This document shows, in pieces, positions 38,794 through 48,297 of a DNA stretch of 64,000 nt. Origin of the DNA: Desulfobacterales bacterium (lineage in GTDB: Bacteria > Desulfobacterota > Desulfobacteria > Desulfobacterales > Desulfobacteraceae); assembly GCA_023143455.1 (NCBI GenBank), contig JAGLHT010000002.1, positions 38,538 through 102,537 of the forward strand, in the 5' to 3' direction. The notes beneath the pieces are model-generated. The model was not told where the DNA came from. It ran no database searches and saw only the letters and a program-made list of their open reading frames with translations. The position numbers and the translations under genes are program-made. The first letter of the stretch is position 1; every line of letters begins with the position of its first letter.

Positions 38794-38978
38794 GATAGAG
38801 GTTTGAAGGACTTTTTGTAGTGCATCTTTATATCTTTTGTAAAAATTCTTTGTGCAGACAGGCTAAAAATTGGCAACTGTTTGAAGCCTGAAAGGCTGAG
38901 TTTTGCCAATTTAGACTGGCAAACTTAGAATTTTCAAAAGATTTAATTTAAACGAAAAAAGCCCTTCAAACCTCTATC
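38794..38978. repeat. Long hairpin element, copy B (inverted relative to copy A)
   Basis: An element of 185 bp that is the reverse complement of copy A. Long identical stretches include TTCGTTTAAATTAAATCTTT and CTAAGTTTGCCAGTCTAAAT. The 23-bp ends pair with each other with a single G-U type mismatch. Relative to copy A the arms carry four substitutions in the outer 17 positions, each matched on the other arm. The apex is AGCCT-TTC-AGGCT instead of GGCC-TCT-GGCC. With the palindrome at 38535 it fills the 525-base gene-free gap at 38496-39020. Confidence 0.7.
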
Positions 38979-39020
38979 TATTAAGATAGTTTCTGCTACA
39001 GCGTAATATTAATAGAAAAA

Positions 39021-39704
39021 TCAGTAAGGAGGCTCCCCTGGGAGTATCAACTGTCTTGGTCCACCATTATTGCTGTTTGTCCAATCCTTATGCTTGCCAA
39101 TTTTTGAATAATTATCAAGTTTATCATGCTTTGAAAGACGATCAACTATAAGATGCCATGCGCACTCTATCTCTCTGCCCAAACTAATACTTACTTCACA
39201 TAATCCCTTACTAGATCCACCACATGGTCCGTTAAAAAGACTCTTAGCACATCTTGCAACAGGACAGATACCACCTGTTAAAGCAAGAACACAATCCCCG
39301 CACCCTACACATTTTTCATTTAATATACCAGGCGCATCTAATGCACCAATAAAGGTTGTATTAAGACCTGGAATTACAGGTATATCATCAAACACATCTG
39401 CCATGGTCTGCACTCCTGCTCCACAGGCAAGAGATAAAATAGCATCAACACCTTTAACACTTTCAAAAAAGGGCTTGAACCAGTCTTTCTCGCATTGCCT
39501 TTCCATTGAAGTGCTCTTAAACAAATATGGTCTTTTGCTTTTCTTAAAAACATGGGTTAAAGACTCGCTAAGTTCCCGGGCTGCTTTGTCGCCGCCTGTA
39601 AGGCTGACTGAAACACAGGTCTGGCATCCGACAACCAAAATATTTTTATATTCTTTTACAGATTCTATAACTTCTTCAATTGGTTTATGTTCACCTACTA
39701 TCAT
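39021..39704 (-). CDS. MetV-like protein (methylenetetrahydrofolate reductase C-terminal domain)
   Basis: This 227-residue protein matches the MTHFR C-terminal/MetV family of acetogens and sulfate reducers: NILVVGCQTCVSVSLTGG near the start, ILSLACGAGVQTMAD in the middle. A Cys-rich iron-sulfur motif follows (CVGCGDCVLALTGGICPVAR, then GPCGG). MetV helps electron transfer to MetF in the Wood-Ljungdahl methyl branch. No metF is in the window, so it may serve a distant reductase. Two ferredoxin genes upstream on the same strand (22-30 base gaps) probably form an electron-transfer set with it. Confidence 0.8.
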   Translation of the reverse strand: MIVGEHKPIEEVIESVKEYKNILVVGCQTCVSVSLTGGDKAARELSESLTHVFKKSKRPYLFKSTSMERQCEKDWFKPFFESVKGVDAILSLACGAGVQTMADVFDDIPVIPGLNTTFIGALDAPGILNEKCVGCGDCVLALTGGICPVARCAKSLFNGPCGGSSKGLCEVSISLGREIECAWHLIVDRLSKHDKLDNYSKIGKHKDWTNSNNGGPRQLILPGEPPY

Positions 39705-39726
39705 CTTATATCTCCTGTTAAGAAAC

Positions 39727-40104
39727 TTATTTTTTCGAAAGTTTTTTCCATGTTGATACTGATTCTGACCCTTTGTGTTCAGGGCATAAAGCCTCTACAA
39801 CTGCCTTGAGGTCATTTGATACTTTTTCACCAAGACTTGCCGTAAACACAGGCTCACCGCAGACCCTGCAATGAACAAGATTAAGAGAGGTTACAAGTTC
39901 AAATTCTCCGGTTATCAAATCTTTAAATTCAATCGCATCCTGGGGACAGATTCTCCAGCAATGGCCGCATCTTGCACAAAGCGAGATATTATGTAAAATT
40001 TCACGTTTCTTTTCATTATCAAAATATTTTAATGCTGTTGCCGGACAATTTTGAACACAGGCAAGGCATCCATTACATTTTTCATTCACCTTAAAATTGG
40101 ACAT
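39727..40104 (-). CDS. Ferredoxin-like 2[4Fe-4S] protein
   Basis: This 125-residue protein has two [4Fe-4S] motifs in the first half, CNGCLACVQNCPATALKYF and CARCGHCWRICPQDAIEF. A C-terminal extension carries further Cys residues (CRVCGEPVFTASLGEKV and CPEH) that could bind a metal. Family type is a soluble ferredoxin-like subunit. It lies between a larger ferredoxin gene and the MetV-like gene, so it probably relays electrons within that set. Confidence 0.88.
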   Translation of the reverse strand: MSNFKVNEKCNGCLACVQNCPATALKYFDNEKKREILHNISLCARCGHCWRICPQDAIEFKDLITGEFELVTSLNLVHCRVCGEPVFTASLGEKVSNDLKAVVEALCPEHKGSESVSTWKKLSKK

Positions 40105-40133
40105 TTTAATTACGTCTCCTTAAAAACAATGCA

Positions 40134-40628
40134 TTATGTTCTACCAAGCCATGCAATTTTTCTGGCAGCATTGTACATATTGGGATATTTGAGCATTTCA
40201 AAATCTAAATATTCAAGAGCTTTAGGCTCACATACTTTTACACATTCAGGGTCACCTGCACAAAGATCACACTTATAGGATTTCCCTCTTTTTTTATCAA
40301 TTTTCATTGCTCCAAAAGGACATGCCTGTACACACATCCCACAACCAACACATTTTTGACGATCTATTAAAACCCTGTCTATTTCTTCATCTTTGTAAAT
40401 AGCCTCTTTTGGGCATACAGCAAGACATGGCGGGTTTTCACATTGTTTACAGGCAACAGGAAAGAAAAAATCATCCTCTGATTCTTCTGACTTAAGTTTT
40501 TCTCTCATAATACGAATGCATGATAACCCAGGACTTGTTAATGTGGAACGAGAATCAATACAGGCAGTTTCACAATCCTTGCAATTATTGCATTTTTCCG
40601 GATGAACGACTAAGGTTTTAGGTTCCAT
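40134..40628 (-). CDS. HycB-like polyferredoxin with four [4Fe-4S] motifs
   Basis: This 164-residue protein has four Cys-motifs: CNNCKDCETAC, CKQCENPPCLAVCPKEAI, CVGCGMCVQACPFGAMK and CDLCAGDPECVKVC. This is the pattern of the electron-transfer subunit of molybdopterin or aldehyde-oxidoreductase type enzymes. No catalytic subunit is beside it. It heads the three-gene iron-sulfur group, which ends with the MetV-like gene. Confidence 0.9.
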   Translation of the reverse strand: MEPKTLVVHPEKCNNCKDCETACIDSRSTLTSPGLSCIRIMREKLKSEESEDDFFFPVACKQCENPPCLAVCPKEAIYKDEEIDRVLIDRQKCVGCGMCVQACPFGAMKIDKKRGKSYKCDLCAGDPECVKVCEPKALEYLDFEMLKYPNMYNAARKIAWLGRT

Positions 40629-40849
40629 TTCAGCAATTTCCGTTATCTATAAATAATTAATCAATATTAATTGCACCTTCACTATCATGAACACAACAAC
40701 TAATCTACTATAATATAATATGCCTATTCTGTGGTCAACGATTTTTTTTATTACTTACAAAAATGACGTTCGGTATAGTTTGCAACGGTTTCAAAAGGTA
40801 CAATATATAATTTAACCTTAAAACAAAGGTGTTCAGCATAATGAACAGG

Positions 40850-41665
40850 CTATATCACTTCATTCATACTGCCTGAACGATATCCCTGCAAATCCAGAGT
40901 AATATATTTAAAACCTAATTCCTTAAGCTTTTTCACTATCATTATTTTATTGGATGAAATTATATCAATTTCATTTTGTGGCACTTCTATTCGGGCAATA
41001 TCCCCATGGTGCCTGACTCTTGAGTCACTAACCCCAAAACCAAATAAAAAGTTCTCAGCCTCTTCAATTTGAGTTAATTTCTTTATATCAATCTCATTAC
41101 CATAGGGTATTCTTGACGCAAGGCAAGTGGTTGACGGCATATTCCAATTTGGCAACCCTAAATATTTAGCAATTTGAGGAATTTCAGGCTTACCAATACC
41201 TGCTTTTTGAAGAGGAAAAACAATACCTGCCTCTTTCAAAGCTGTTATACCGGGTCGATGTTCATTTTGATCTGATTTATTAACGCCATATGCAATATTT
41301 TTAATCCCATGTTCCAGGACGATTTCCTCAATTAGATATATTTCTCCATTTTTACAGTGGTAACAGCGATTTTCAGAATTCTCAATAAAGACTGGATCAT
41401 CAAGTTTTGAATGTTTAATAATAATATGTTTAATACCAATCTCTTTTGCTATTCTTTTGGAAAACACCAGGGCTTTTTGAGTAAAAACATCTGAATCAAA
41501 TGTAACAGCAATTGCTTTATTTTTTAGTCCCTCATAGGCAACCTTTGCAAGGAGAGAAGAGTCAATACCTCCGGAAAATGCAATAGCCATTGCATTTTTT
41601 GACTTGATAATTTTTTTTAATTTTTCTAATTTTTCTTTAATTTCATTAATATCAAATTGCCTCAT
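40850..41665 (-). CDS. larE: LarE-type sulfur transferase
   Basis: This 271-residue protein has the ATP pyrophosphatase loop AIAFSGGIDSSLLAKVAYEG and the LarE hallmark TTCLASRIPYG. LarE adds sulfur to the pyridinium precursor of the nickel-pincer nucleotide cofactor used by LarA-type enzymes. Two further Cys in NRCYHCKNGEIY match the three-Cys form that carries a [4Fe-4S] cluster, rather than the single-Cys form that sacrifices its sulfur. No larA, larB or larC is in the window, so the partners are elsewhere or it serves another pathway. Confidence 0.88.
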   Translation of the reverse strand: MRQFDINEIKEKLEKLKKIIKSKNAMAIAFSGGIDSSLLAKVAYEGLKNKAIAVTFDSDVFTQKALVFSKRIAKEIGIKHIIIKHSKLDDPVFIENSENRCYHCKNGEIYLIEEIVLEHGIKNIAYGVNKSDQNEHRPGITALKEAGIVFPLQKAGIGKPEIPQIAKYLGLPNWNMPSTTCLASRIPYGNEIDIKKLTQIEEAENFLFGFGVSDSRVRHHGDIARIEVPQNEIDIISSNKIMIVKKLKELGFKYITLDLQGYRSGSMNEVI

Positions 41666-41873
41666 TTATTCTAAACCCATATAAAATTATTGTTATTCAT
41701 AAAGCCTCATACAGTATATCCTAGCTAAAAACAATAACAACTATAATACTTTCGAGCATCAATCCGCGAAAATGCCTTACACTCTATTGACTTGAATAAC
41801 AAATTCAATTAGAATTAATAAATTATCAATAAAATTGCTTCTTACTAACGAATTACATTATTAGGTTCATGTT

Positions 41874-44684
41874 TTGAACAAAACACTAAATCCTACAATT
41901 CTTGTTGTTGATGACTCAGGTTTTATTCGTTCAACTGTCCAAAAAGCATTAGAAGGTGAAAACCTGACCGTATTCACTGCTTCAGATGGCAAAAAAGCCC
42001 TTGATTTCCTTATATCTTCTGAGACCCCAGAAATCGATATTATTCTTACTGATTTAAATATGCCTGTTATGGATGGTGCAGAACTATGCATTGAAATAAG
42101 GAAAAGAATAGAGCTTAAATCAAAACCTGTTATCTTTCTTACATCCCAGTCTGGCTCGGAAACTGAAAATAAACTTTTCCAAATCGGTGCAACTGATTTT
42201 CTTGTAAAACCTTTTATTAAAGAATTGCTTGTTGCAAGAATTCTTGTGCATCTTGAAAGTCAAATGTCCAAAAGGTATCTTGAGGGCGAGATAAACAAGC
42301 AGACTGTTCATTTAAGGCATGCCAAGGAGGATGCAGAAGCTGCCAATATTGCAAAAAGTGAATTTCTTGCAAATATGAGCCACGAAATACGTACTCCCAT
42401 GAATGGTGTTATTGGCATGGCAGACCTTATACTTGACACAAACCTTGATTCTGAACAACAAGATTTTGCATATTCAATCAAACAAAGCGCTGAATCTTTA
42501 TTGACGATTATAAATGATATCCTTGATTTCTCTAAAATTGAAGCAGGCAAGCTTGAGCTTGAATCAATAGATCTGGATTTAAGAAAAACAGTCTATGATA
42601 TCGGACAACTCATGGCTACAAAAGCCCAGGAAAAAGGAATTGAGTTTATTTGTTTAATTCAGAATGACGTTCCAAATTTTCTAAAAGGCGATCCAGGGAG
42701 ACTTCGCCAGATTCTAATAAATCTTTCCGGAAACAGTGTAAAATTTGTTGAAAAAGGCGAGGTTCTGATAAGAATTTCCCTCGATAAAGAGACAAATACC
42801 CATGCTTTTTTAAAATTTGAGGTTATTGATACTGGTATTGGAATTTCAAAAAGCCAACAAAACAAACTTTTCAAGTCTTTTTCCCAGGCTGATGCATCCA
42901 CAACACGTAAATATGGTGGCACTGGGCTTGGGCTTACTATTTCAAAACAATTATCCAAGTTAATGAATGGAGAAATAGGAGTTGAGAGCGAACAAGGTAA
43001 GGGTTCTATTTTCTGGTTCACTGCAAGATTAGAAAAATTACCTGATAATCCAAAACAAAGCCAAAACAAACAAATTTTAAGAAGATTAAAAGGACTAAAC
43101 TGCCTTATAGTTGATGAAAATAGCTCCAGCAGACTCTCTTTAACTCAAATTCTTAAATCTTTTGGATGCAATTGCAAGGATGTTTCAACCAAACCTGATG
43201 CTTTAAAAGCTCTTTTAAATGCCCATTCTGATAAGCTCCCCTTTGATACAGTATTTATTGATATGAGAATGGATAAAACCGATTCTGATGACTCTCTTTC
43301 AAAGAAAATTAAATCAAATTCTCTTATTAAATATACACACCTGGTTCTTATGAGTTATGCAACAGACAAGCTGAAACTATCAATCCTTGAAAAAAATGGG
43401 TTTAGCTCACAAATTTCAAAACCTGTTTATGATCTGAATATCCTTGAATGTTTAAACCAAAAATATGGCCTTGTTACTGAAACAAAAGATGTTGAAACAA
43501 GATTTGGTCTCGAAGAAAAAAATGCTACAGGTTCAGTCTCCACTACAGTCTTAAATATCCTATTAGCCGAAGACAATAAAATGAATCAAAAAGTTGCAAT
43601 TAATATGCTTAAAAAGATTGGTCATTCCTACAAGATTGCTGAGAATGGCAAAAAAGCTGTTGAAGAATTTAAAAACAATAAATATGATCTTATTCTAATG
43701 GATGGACAGATGCCTGAAATGGACGGATTCGAGGCAACAAGACAAATCAGGAAAATTGAAAAAAATTCAAAGGACTCCAAACACATTCCTATTATCGCAC
43801 TTACTGCCAACGCAATGAAGGGAGACAGAGAACGATTCATTGAAGCTGGCATGGATGATTACCTCACAAAGCCGGTTAAGCGTGAAGCCCTTGCCAAAGC
43901 GATTTCAGCATTTATAGAGACTGACAGTAAAAAAGAGGTTGAAAAAGATGAAATAATAGATCTTAATGAAGTAATTCAAATAGTTAATGGTAATAAGGAA
44001 CTTATCAAAGAATGCTTTGACGATTTTGTTCAACATTATTTACAAGAACTTGTCAAAATTGAAGACACTATCAAGGGCAAAGATTCTTCTAAATCCCTGC
44101 AACTTCTTGAGGGCTTTAGGGACTGGGTAAAAAATCTTGCTTCAAAACCCATTATGGATGCTGCTTTCTGCCTTGAACGGGCAATAAAGGCAGACAACTC
44201 AGAAAAAATTGCTACTGAATTTAATAACCTTAGCAAAAGGTGTGAAAAATTACAGGATTTTATTATCAGATATTCTGTTAAAAACCTTTTTATGAAATTT
44301 TTAATTGTGGATGATGAATTTGTAAGCCGGAAAAAAACAGCTAAAATATTATCCAAATATGGCGAGTGTAACATGGCCATAAATGGATTAGAAGCTTTAA
44401 ATGCTGTCTACAGATCATACAAAGCAAACACACCCTATAGCCTCATTTTTCTGGATATTAACATGCCTGATATAAGCGGAATTAAAGTAGTCGAGAATAT
44501 CCGGAAATGGGAAGACTCACAAGTAATAAGTATTAAAGACCGGGTAAAAATAGTTATGCTTTCTGCAGACGATTCCTCCCAAACAATGACATCTTCATTT
44601 ATGGAAGGATGTGAATCTTATATTATCAAGCCTATTAATAAAGAAAAAATTACCAAAGCCTTTAAAAAAGTCGGGTATATTTAA
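41874..44684 (+). CDS. Hybrid histidine kinase with four receiver domains
   Basis: This 936-residue soluble protein is arranged as: REC1 (about 8-125, [20 protein letters not shown]), HisKA ([15 protein letters not shown]), HATPase (about 265-385, [10 protein letters not shown]), REC2 (about 400-520, [20 protein letters not shown], weak), REC3 (about 560-680, [25 protein letters not shown]), an HPt-like region (about 695-800) and REC4 (about 803-936, [21 protein letters not shown]). The HPt-like segment reads [14 protein letters not shown] and appears to lack the phospho-His. The start is TTG at 41874, eight bases after AGG. It stands alone, 208 bases from the divergent larE. Its output is probably phosphorelay only, with no effector domain. 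Confidence 0.9.
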   Translation: MNKTLNPTILVVDDSGFIRSTVQKALEGENLTVFTASDGKKALDFLISSETPEIDIILTDLNMPVMDGAELCIEIRKRIELKSKPVIFLTSQSGSETENKLFQIGATDFLVKPFIKELLVARILVHLESQMSKRYLEGEINKQTVHLRHAKEDAEAANIAKSEFLANMSHEIRTPMNGVIGMADLILDTNLDSEQQDFAYSIKQSAESLLTIINDILDFSKIEAGKLELESIDLDLRKTVYDIGQLMATKAQEKGIEFICLIQNDVPNFLKGDPGRLRQILINLSGNSVKFVEKGEVLIRISLDKETNTHAFLKFEVIDTGIGISKSQQNKLFKSFSQADASTTRKYGGTGLGLTISKQLSKLMNGEIGVESEQGKGSIFWFTARLEKLPDNPKQSQNKQILRRLKGLNCLIVDENSSSRLSLTQILKSFGCNCKDVSTKPDALKALLNAHSDKLPFDTVFIDMRMDKTDSDDSLSKKIKSNSLIKYTHLVLMSYATDKLKLSILEKNGFSSQISKPVYDLNILECLNQKYGLVTETKDVETRFGLEEKNATGSVSTTVLNILLAEDNKMNQKVAINMLKKIGHSYKIAENGKKAVEEFKNNKYDLILMDGQMPEMDGFEATRQIRKIEKNSKDSKHIPIIALTANAMKGDRERFIEAGMDDYLTKPVKREALAKAISAFIETDSKKEVEKDEIIDLNEVIQIVNGNKELIKECFDDFVQHYLQELVKIEDTIKGKDSSKSLQLLEGFRDWVKNLASKPIMDAAFCLERAIKADNSEKIATEFNNLSKRCEKLQDFIIRYSVKNLFMKFLIVDDEFVSRKKTAKILSKYGECNMAINGLEALNAVYRSYKANTPYSLIFLDINMPDISGIKVVENIRKWEDSQVISIKDRVKIVMLSADDSSQTMTSSFMEGCESYIIKPINKEKITKAFKKVGYI

Positions 44685-44774
44685 ATTCAAATTTGATATA
44701 TGGATTGATTTTTCTTTAAAAAATGAACATACTATATTGCTTTATAAATTTTATAATTAAAGAGAAATCAATAT

Positions 44775-45599
44775 ATGAAAAAAATCGGGCTTGTTATTAA
44801 AAATGATCCTGAAGCTCAAAAAAGAGCTGAAGAGATAAAAACACGACTTGGTGAACAATGCGTTGTTATTAATGTTAATGGTTCTGACAAATCAGAAGTT
44901 CCAACTGACCTTTTCGCTATTGTAGTACTTGGCGGTGACGGAACTTTTTTAAGTGTTGCACGCTTTATTGAAAATAATGATATCCCTTTGATGGGAATTA
45001 AATTTGGAGAAGTTGGTTTTCTTGCAGAAACACTTGAGGACAAACTTTTTCATGCGTTAGATGCACTTTTAAATGGGCAATTCAGTATTGTAACAAGAGA
45101 ACGCCTCACAGTTACTGTAAAACGAGATAATAAAATTAAAACTTCTGTTGATGTGTTAAATGATGCTGTGATTAATAAGTCTGCCCTGTCTAGGCTTGCC
45201 TCCTGTGCTGTATATATTGACTCAAAATATATCACAACTTATAGAGCTGATGGTCTAATTGTAAGCACTCCAACAGGCTCCACCGCATATTCTCTGGCAG
45301 CAGGAGGACCTGTGATTCATCCTGATGTACCAGGCATTATTCTAACCCCGATTTGCCCTTTTACTTTAACAAACCGCCCTATTATTATCCCTGATTCTGT
45401 ATCAATTGAGATAAGACTTGAAGGCAACCCTTCTGATATTCTCTTAACTTTTGATGGTCAGGAGGGCGTAGCAATAGATTCCATGGATAGAATTCATTTG
45501 AAAAAAAGTAAAAATCCTATAAAAATGATATCTCTCAATGACCAGAACTATTTTGATGTACTAAAAGCCCGGCTCATGTGGAGCGGGGGCAGAAGTTAA
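44775..45599 (+). CDS. nadK: NAD kinase
   Basis: This 274-residue enzyme makes NADP from NAD. Motifs are VVLGGDGTFLSVAR, the NAD kinase GGDG loop, MGIKFGEVGFLAE, and DGLIVSTPTGSTAYSLAAGG, followed by FTLTNRPIIIPDS. It stands 90 bases after the hybrid kinase gene and is convergent with leuD, with only nine bases between the stops. Confidence 0.95.
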   Translation: MKKIGLVIKNDPEAQKRAEEIKTRLGEQCVVINVNGSDKSEVPTDLFAIVVLGGDGTFLSVARFIENNDIPLMGIKFGEVGFLAETLEDKLFHALDALLNGQFSIVTRERLTVTVKRDNKIKTSVDVLNDAVINKSALSRLASCAVYIDSKYITTYRADGLIVSTPTGSTAYSLAAGGPVIHPDVPGIILTPICPFTLTNRPIIIPDSVSIEIRLEGNPSDILLTFDGQEGVAIDSMDRIHLKKSKNPIKMISLNDQNYFDVLKARLMWSGGRS

Positions 45600-45608
45600 C
45601 AAGCCTTC

Positions 45609-46133
45609 TCAATAGTTATTGTCTGCATATTCAACCCACCCGCCTGAGAAAATAAGTTCTTGCTCAAACCTTGATATTTCAAATTCTATCTTTTCTTTCT
45701 TTGTTTTAGATTCAATAAAAATGACACAATTTTTTATATCAATTTCAATGTTGGTTGCTTTTGAATTGTATTTATCAAAAATATAATCAATGGTTTTGTG
45801 AGGTAATTCAATTGCTGCCATACCGCAATTAAACATATTCTGCTGAAATATTCTAGCAAAACTCTGGGCAATAACAGCATTATAACCATTTACTTCAAGT
45901 GCCCATGGAGCATGCTCCCGGGATGACCCACAACCAAAATTAGCCCTCGTAATAATTATTGAATTCTCATCAATATCGTTGTCAGTATTAAAACCTTCTA
46001 AGTTAAGATCTTCCATTAAATATGGCTTTAGCGCCTCTTTTGTATTTTCTGTTAAATATTTAGCAGGGATAATTTCATCGGTATTTATATCTGATCTGTC
46101 TAAAAAAAGAACTTTTCCTTTAAATTCTTTCAT
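45609..46133 (-). CDS. leuD: Isopropylmalate dehydratase-type small subunit
   Basis: This 174-residue protein is the swivel-domain subunit of an aconitase-family isomerase: GKVLFLDRSDINTDEIIPAK, FGCGSSREHAPWAL, AVIAQSFARIFQQNMFNCG. It pairs with the large subunit encoded 11 bases upstream. LeuCD converts 2-isopropylmalate to 3-isopropylmalate in leucine synthesis; related pairs act on homocitrate, citramalate or similar acids, which sequence alone cannot separate. Confidence 0.9.
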   Translation of the reverse strand: MKEFKGKVLFLDRSDINTDEIIPAKYLTENTKEALKPYLMEDLNLEGFNTDNDIDENSIIITRANFGCGSSREHAPWALEVNGYNAVIAQSFARIFQQNMFNCGMAAIELPHKTIDYIFDKYNSKATNIEIDIKNCVIFIESKTKKEKIEFEISRFEQELIFSGGWVEYADNNY

Positions 46134-46144
46134 TGCTTTGCTCC

Positions 46145-47431
46145 TTAATTATTGAAAAGATCTGAATTTGTTATTTTGCCTGTAAGGGCTGTTGCTGCTG
46201 CTGAGGCTGGGCTCATAAGGTGCACCATTCCACCTTTGCCCATGCGCCCGAAAAAATTTCTGTTTGTTGTGGATGCTGCGACTTCTCCTTCTGCAAGAAC
46301 TCCATTACTCATTCCAAGACAGGCTCCACAAGTGGGATTTGTAACACAGAATCCTGAATCCATGAAAATTTTAATCAGACCTTCCTCTAAAGCCTGGTTA
46401 AAAATTTTCGGAGTAGCAGGGGAAACAATAGCCCTTACGCCATCTGCAATATGTTTATTTTCTAAAATTTTGGCTGCAATTCTCAAGTCTTCTATCCGCC
46501 CGTTTGTACAAGAGCCAATATAAACCTGGTCAACTTTTGTTTCTTGTATTTTAGAAATTTCAATTACGTTATCAGGTTTATACCCCTGAGTTACAAGAGG
46601 TTCAATTTCACTTACGTCAAAAACCAAAATTTCATCATACTCTGCGTCATGATCCGGCATAAATTTTGAAAACTCCTCTAAGGCCTTTTTCTTTGATTCA
46701 TAATCATGTTTTATGAATTCCCACAAATAATCTACAGTTGTCATATCAGGAGAACAGATTCCACTGGTTGCTCCTGCTTCAACAGCCATATTGCAGATTG
46801 TCATGCGTTCATCCATTGACATATTATCAACTGCATTACCTGTAAATTCAATAACTCTGTTTGTTGCGCCATTTACAGTAAGCTTTCTTATAATATGAAG
46901 GATTGCATCTTTTGCGAAAACTCCTTGTGCAAAATTCCCTGAAAGTTCAATCTTTATTGTCAAAGGATCTTTAAAAGCGCACACACCTTTTAAAATACCA
47001 ACTTCTAAGTCAGTTGTTCCAACTCCAGCGGCAAAAGCACCAAAAGCACCGTGGGTACATGTATGTGAATCTCCCATAATTATGGTATGCCCCGGTATTA
47101 CAAAACCCTTTTCAGGAAAAAGTGCATGGCAAACTCCATTTTGCCCGATATCAAAGAAATCTTTAATACCATGGCGTTTTGCCCATTCTCTTATGATTTT
47201 TCCTTGTAAAGCAGTTTTTGAATCTTTTGCCGGCGAGACATGGTCAATAACTGCTTTGATTTTGTCTGGGTCAAAAACCCTGTCTTTACCTTTTAAAACA
47301 AGATCGTTTATTGCAATGGGCGTTGTTATTTCATGGCAAAAAACCCTGTCAAGCTTTAAAATATTTATTCCTTCATATGGCTTGTCCACCAGATGCGACT
47401 CAAAAATTTTTTCTACTATTGTTTTACCCAT
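46145..47431 (-). CDS. leuC: Isopropylmalate dehydratase-type large subunit
   Basis: This protein of about 428 residues holds the [4Fe-4S] active site. Motifs are KTIVEKIFESHLV, the GDSHTCTHGAFGAFAAGVGTTD loop, YIGSCTNGR, and CGACLGMSNGVLA with the cluster Cys residues. I chose the ATG at 47431 because GGAG lies six bases before it; the ATG at 47443 has no ribosome-binding sequence. No leuA or leuB is nearby, but a regulator gene lies 64 bases upstream on the same strand. Confidence 0.92.
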   Translation of the reverse strand: MGKTIVEKIFESHLVDKPYEGINILKLDRVFCHEITTPIAINDLVLKGKDRVFDPDKIKAVIDHVSPAKDSKTALQGKIIREWAKRHGIKDFFDIGQNGVCHALFPEKGFVIPGHTIIMGDSHTCTHGAFGAFAAGVGTTDLEVGILKGVCAFKDPLTIKIELSGNFAQGVFAKDAILHIIRKLTVNGATNRVIEFTGNAVDNMSMDERMTICNMAVEAGATSGICSPDMTTVDYLWEFIKHDYESKKKALEEFSKFMPDHDAEYDEILVFDVSEIEPLVTQGYKPDNVIEISKIQETKVDQVYIGSCTNGRIEDLRIAAKILENKHIADGVRAIVSPATPKIFNQALEEGLIKIFMDSGFCVTNPTCGACLGMSNGVLAEGEVAASTTNRNFFGRMGKGGMVHLMSPASAAATALTGKITNSDLFNN

Positions 47432-47495
47432 AATTTGCTCCATATTGACAATTATTTAGCTTGTTAATTAATATCTTGTTTAATTTTGACTCTCA

Positions 47496-48065
47496 TTAAA
47501 AATAATCCTCGCCATCAGCAGGTGTTACAATCCAATAGGCCTGAAATATTTGCTTGCTGCTATTTTTTAAAACATGAGGTATTTGTGAAAAAAAGGAGAC
47601 TGTGTCCCCTTTACTAATCTCGTATGCATTATCACCATAAAGTAACTTAGCTTTCCCTGAAACTACAATCCCAAGTTCGCGACCTATATGACCGTTTTTA
47701 TGGTCTCCTCTGGTTGAACCTGGTTCAAGTTCGAGAAAAAATGCATTAAAGGAATGCTTTCCATTGACTTGGCTGTTTCCACAAAGCTTTTCATACTTAG
47801 AATTTTTTCTATAGAAGATCTCTCTTTCTTTTTTTCTTATAATTTCGACCCTGGAATCTGTTTCATAATTCTTAAAAAAATCTTTGGGTGATATTCCATA
47901 CACCTCAAGGAGTTTGAGCAGAGTATCAAGGGATGGTGAGATTCTGTTGTTTTCGATTTGTGAAAGCAAGCTTGTGCTTAACTTAGCCTTATCTGCAACT
48001 TTTTTACCAGTGAGGCTTCTTTTTTTTCTTATTGCTCTAAGCTGTGCGCCTAATTTGTATTTCAT
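47496..48065 (-). CDS. XRE-family regulator with C-terminal cupin domain
   Basis: This 189-residue protein has an N-terminal HTH (QLRAIRKKRSLTGKKVADKA, LSTSLLSQIENNRISPSLDT) and a C-terminal cupin (GDHKNGHIGRELGIVVSGKA, YEISKGDTVSFFSQIPHVLK). Such XRE-cupin proteins bind a small ligand and control a nearby metabolic operon. It precedes leuCD on the same strand, so it may regulate it and itself. An inverted repeat at 48083-48117, just upstream of its start, is a possible operator. Confidence 0.9.
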   Translation of the reverse strand: MKYKLGAQLRAIRKKRSLTGKKVADKAKLSTSLLSQIENNRISPSLDTLLKLLEVYGISPKDFFKNYETDSRVEIIRKKEREIFYRKNSKYEKLCGNSQVNGKHSFNAFFLELEPGSTRGDHKNGHIGRELGIVVSGKAKLLYGDNAYEISKGDTVSFFSQIPHVLKNSSKQIFQAYWIVTPADGEDYF

Positions 48066-48082
48066 TAATCATTCACTTTAAG

Positions 48083-48117
48083 TTTAGTATTTATAATATA
48101 TTTTTATATATACTAAA
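48083..48117. promoter_or_regulatory. Inverted repeat, possible operator of the XRE-cupin regulator
   Basis: TTTAGTAT (48083-48090) and ATACTAAA (48110-48117) are perfect 8-bp half sites with 19 bases between them. It begins 17 bases upstream of the regulator's start codon, within the divergent gap to the FapA-like gene. AT-rich composition raises the chance of coincidence. Confidence 0.35.
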
Positions 48118-48297
48118 TGTTTTTGCTCTGTCAAGCAAAACTTAATTTTCGCCTTTTAATTTTAAGCTTGACACTTTCCCCTGTATATCAGACAATTCAT
48201 ATTATAGAAAATTTTCGTCAATTATATCTAAAATAAAGCTATTGGGATTATTTTAAAACATTGCCCATTTTGACAAGGAATGGTGGATTAAACTATA

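Noticed and set aside
36947..38978. Insertion sequence bounded by the two hairpin elements
   Set aside because: There is no transposase gene between them, and each copy is itself a complete palindrome with its own ends.
48121..48140. TTTTGCT-ctgtca-AGCAAAA hairpin as a terminator
   Set aside because: It lies between two divergent starts, so no gene ends there; a 7-bp stem in AT-rich DNA is weak.
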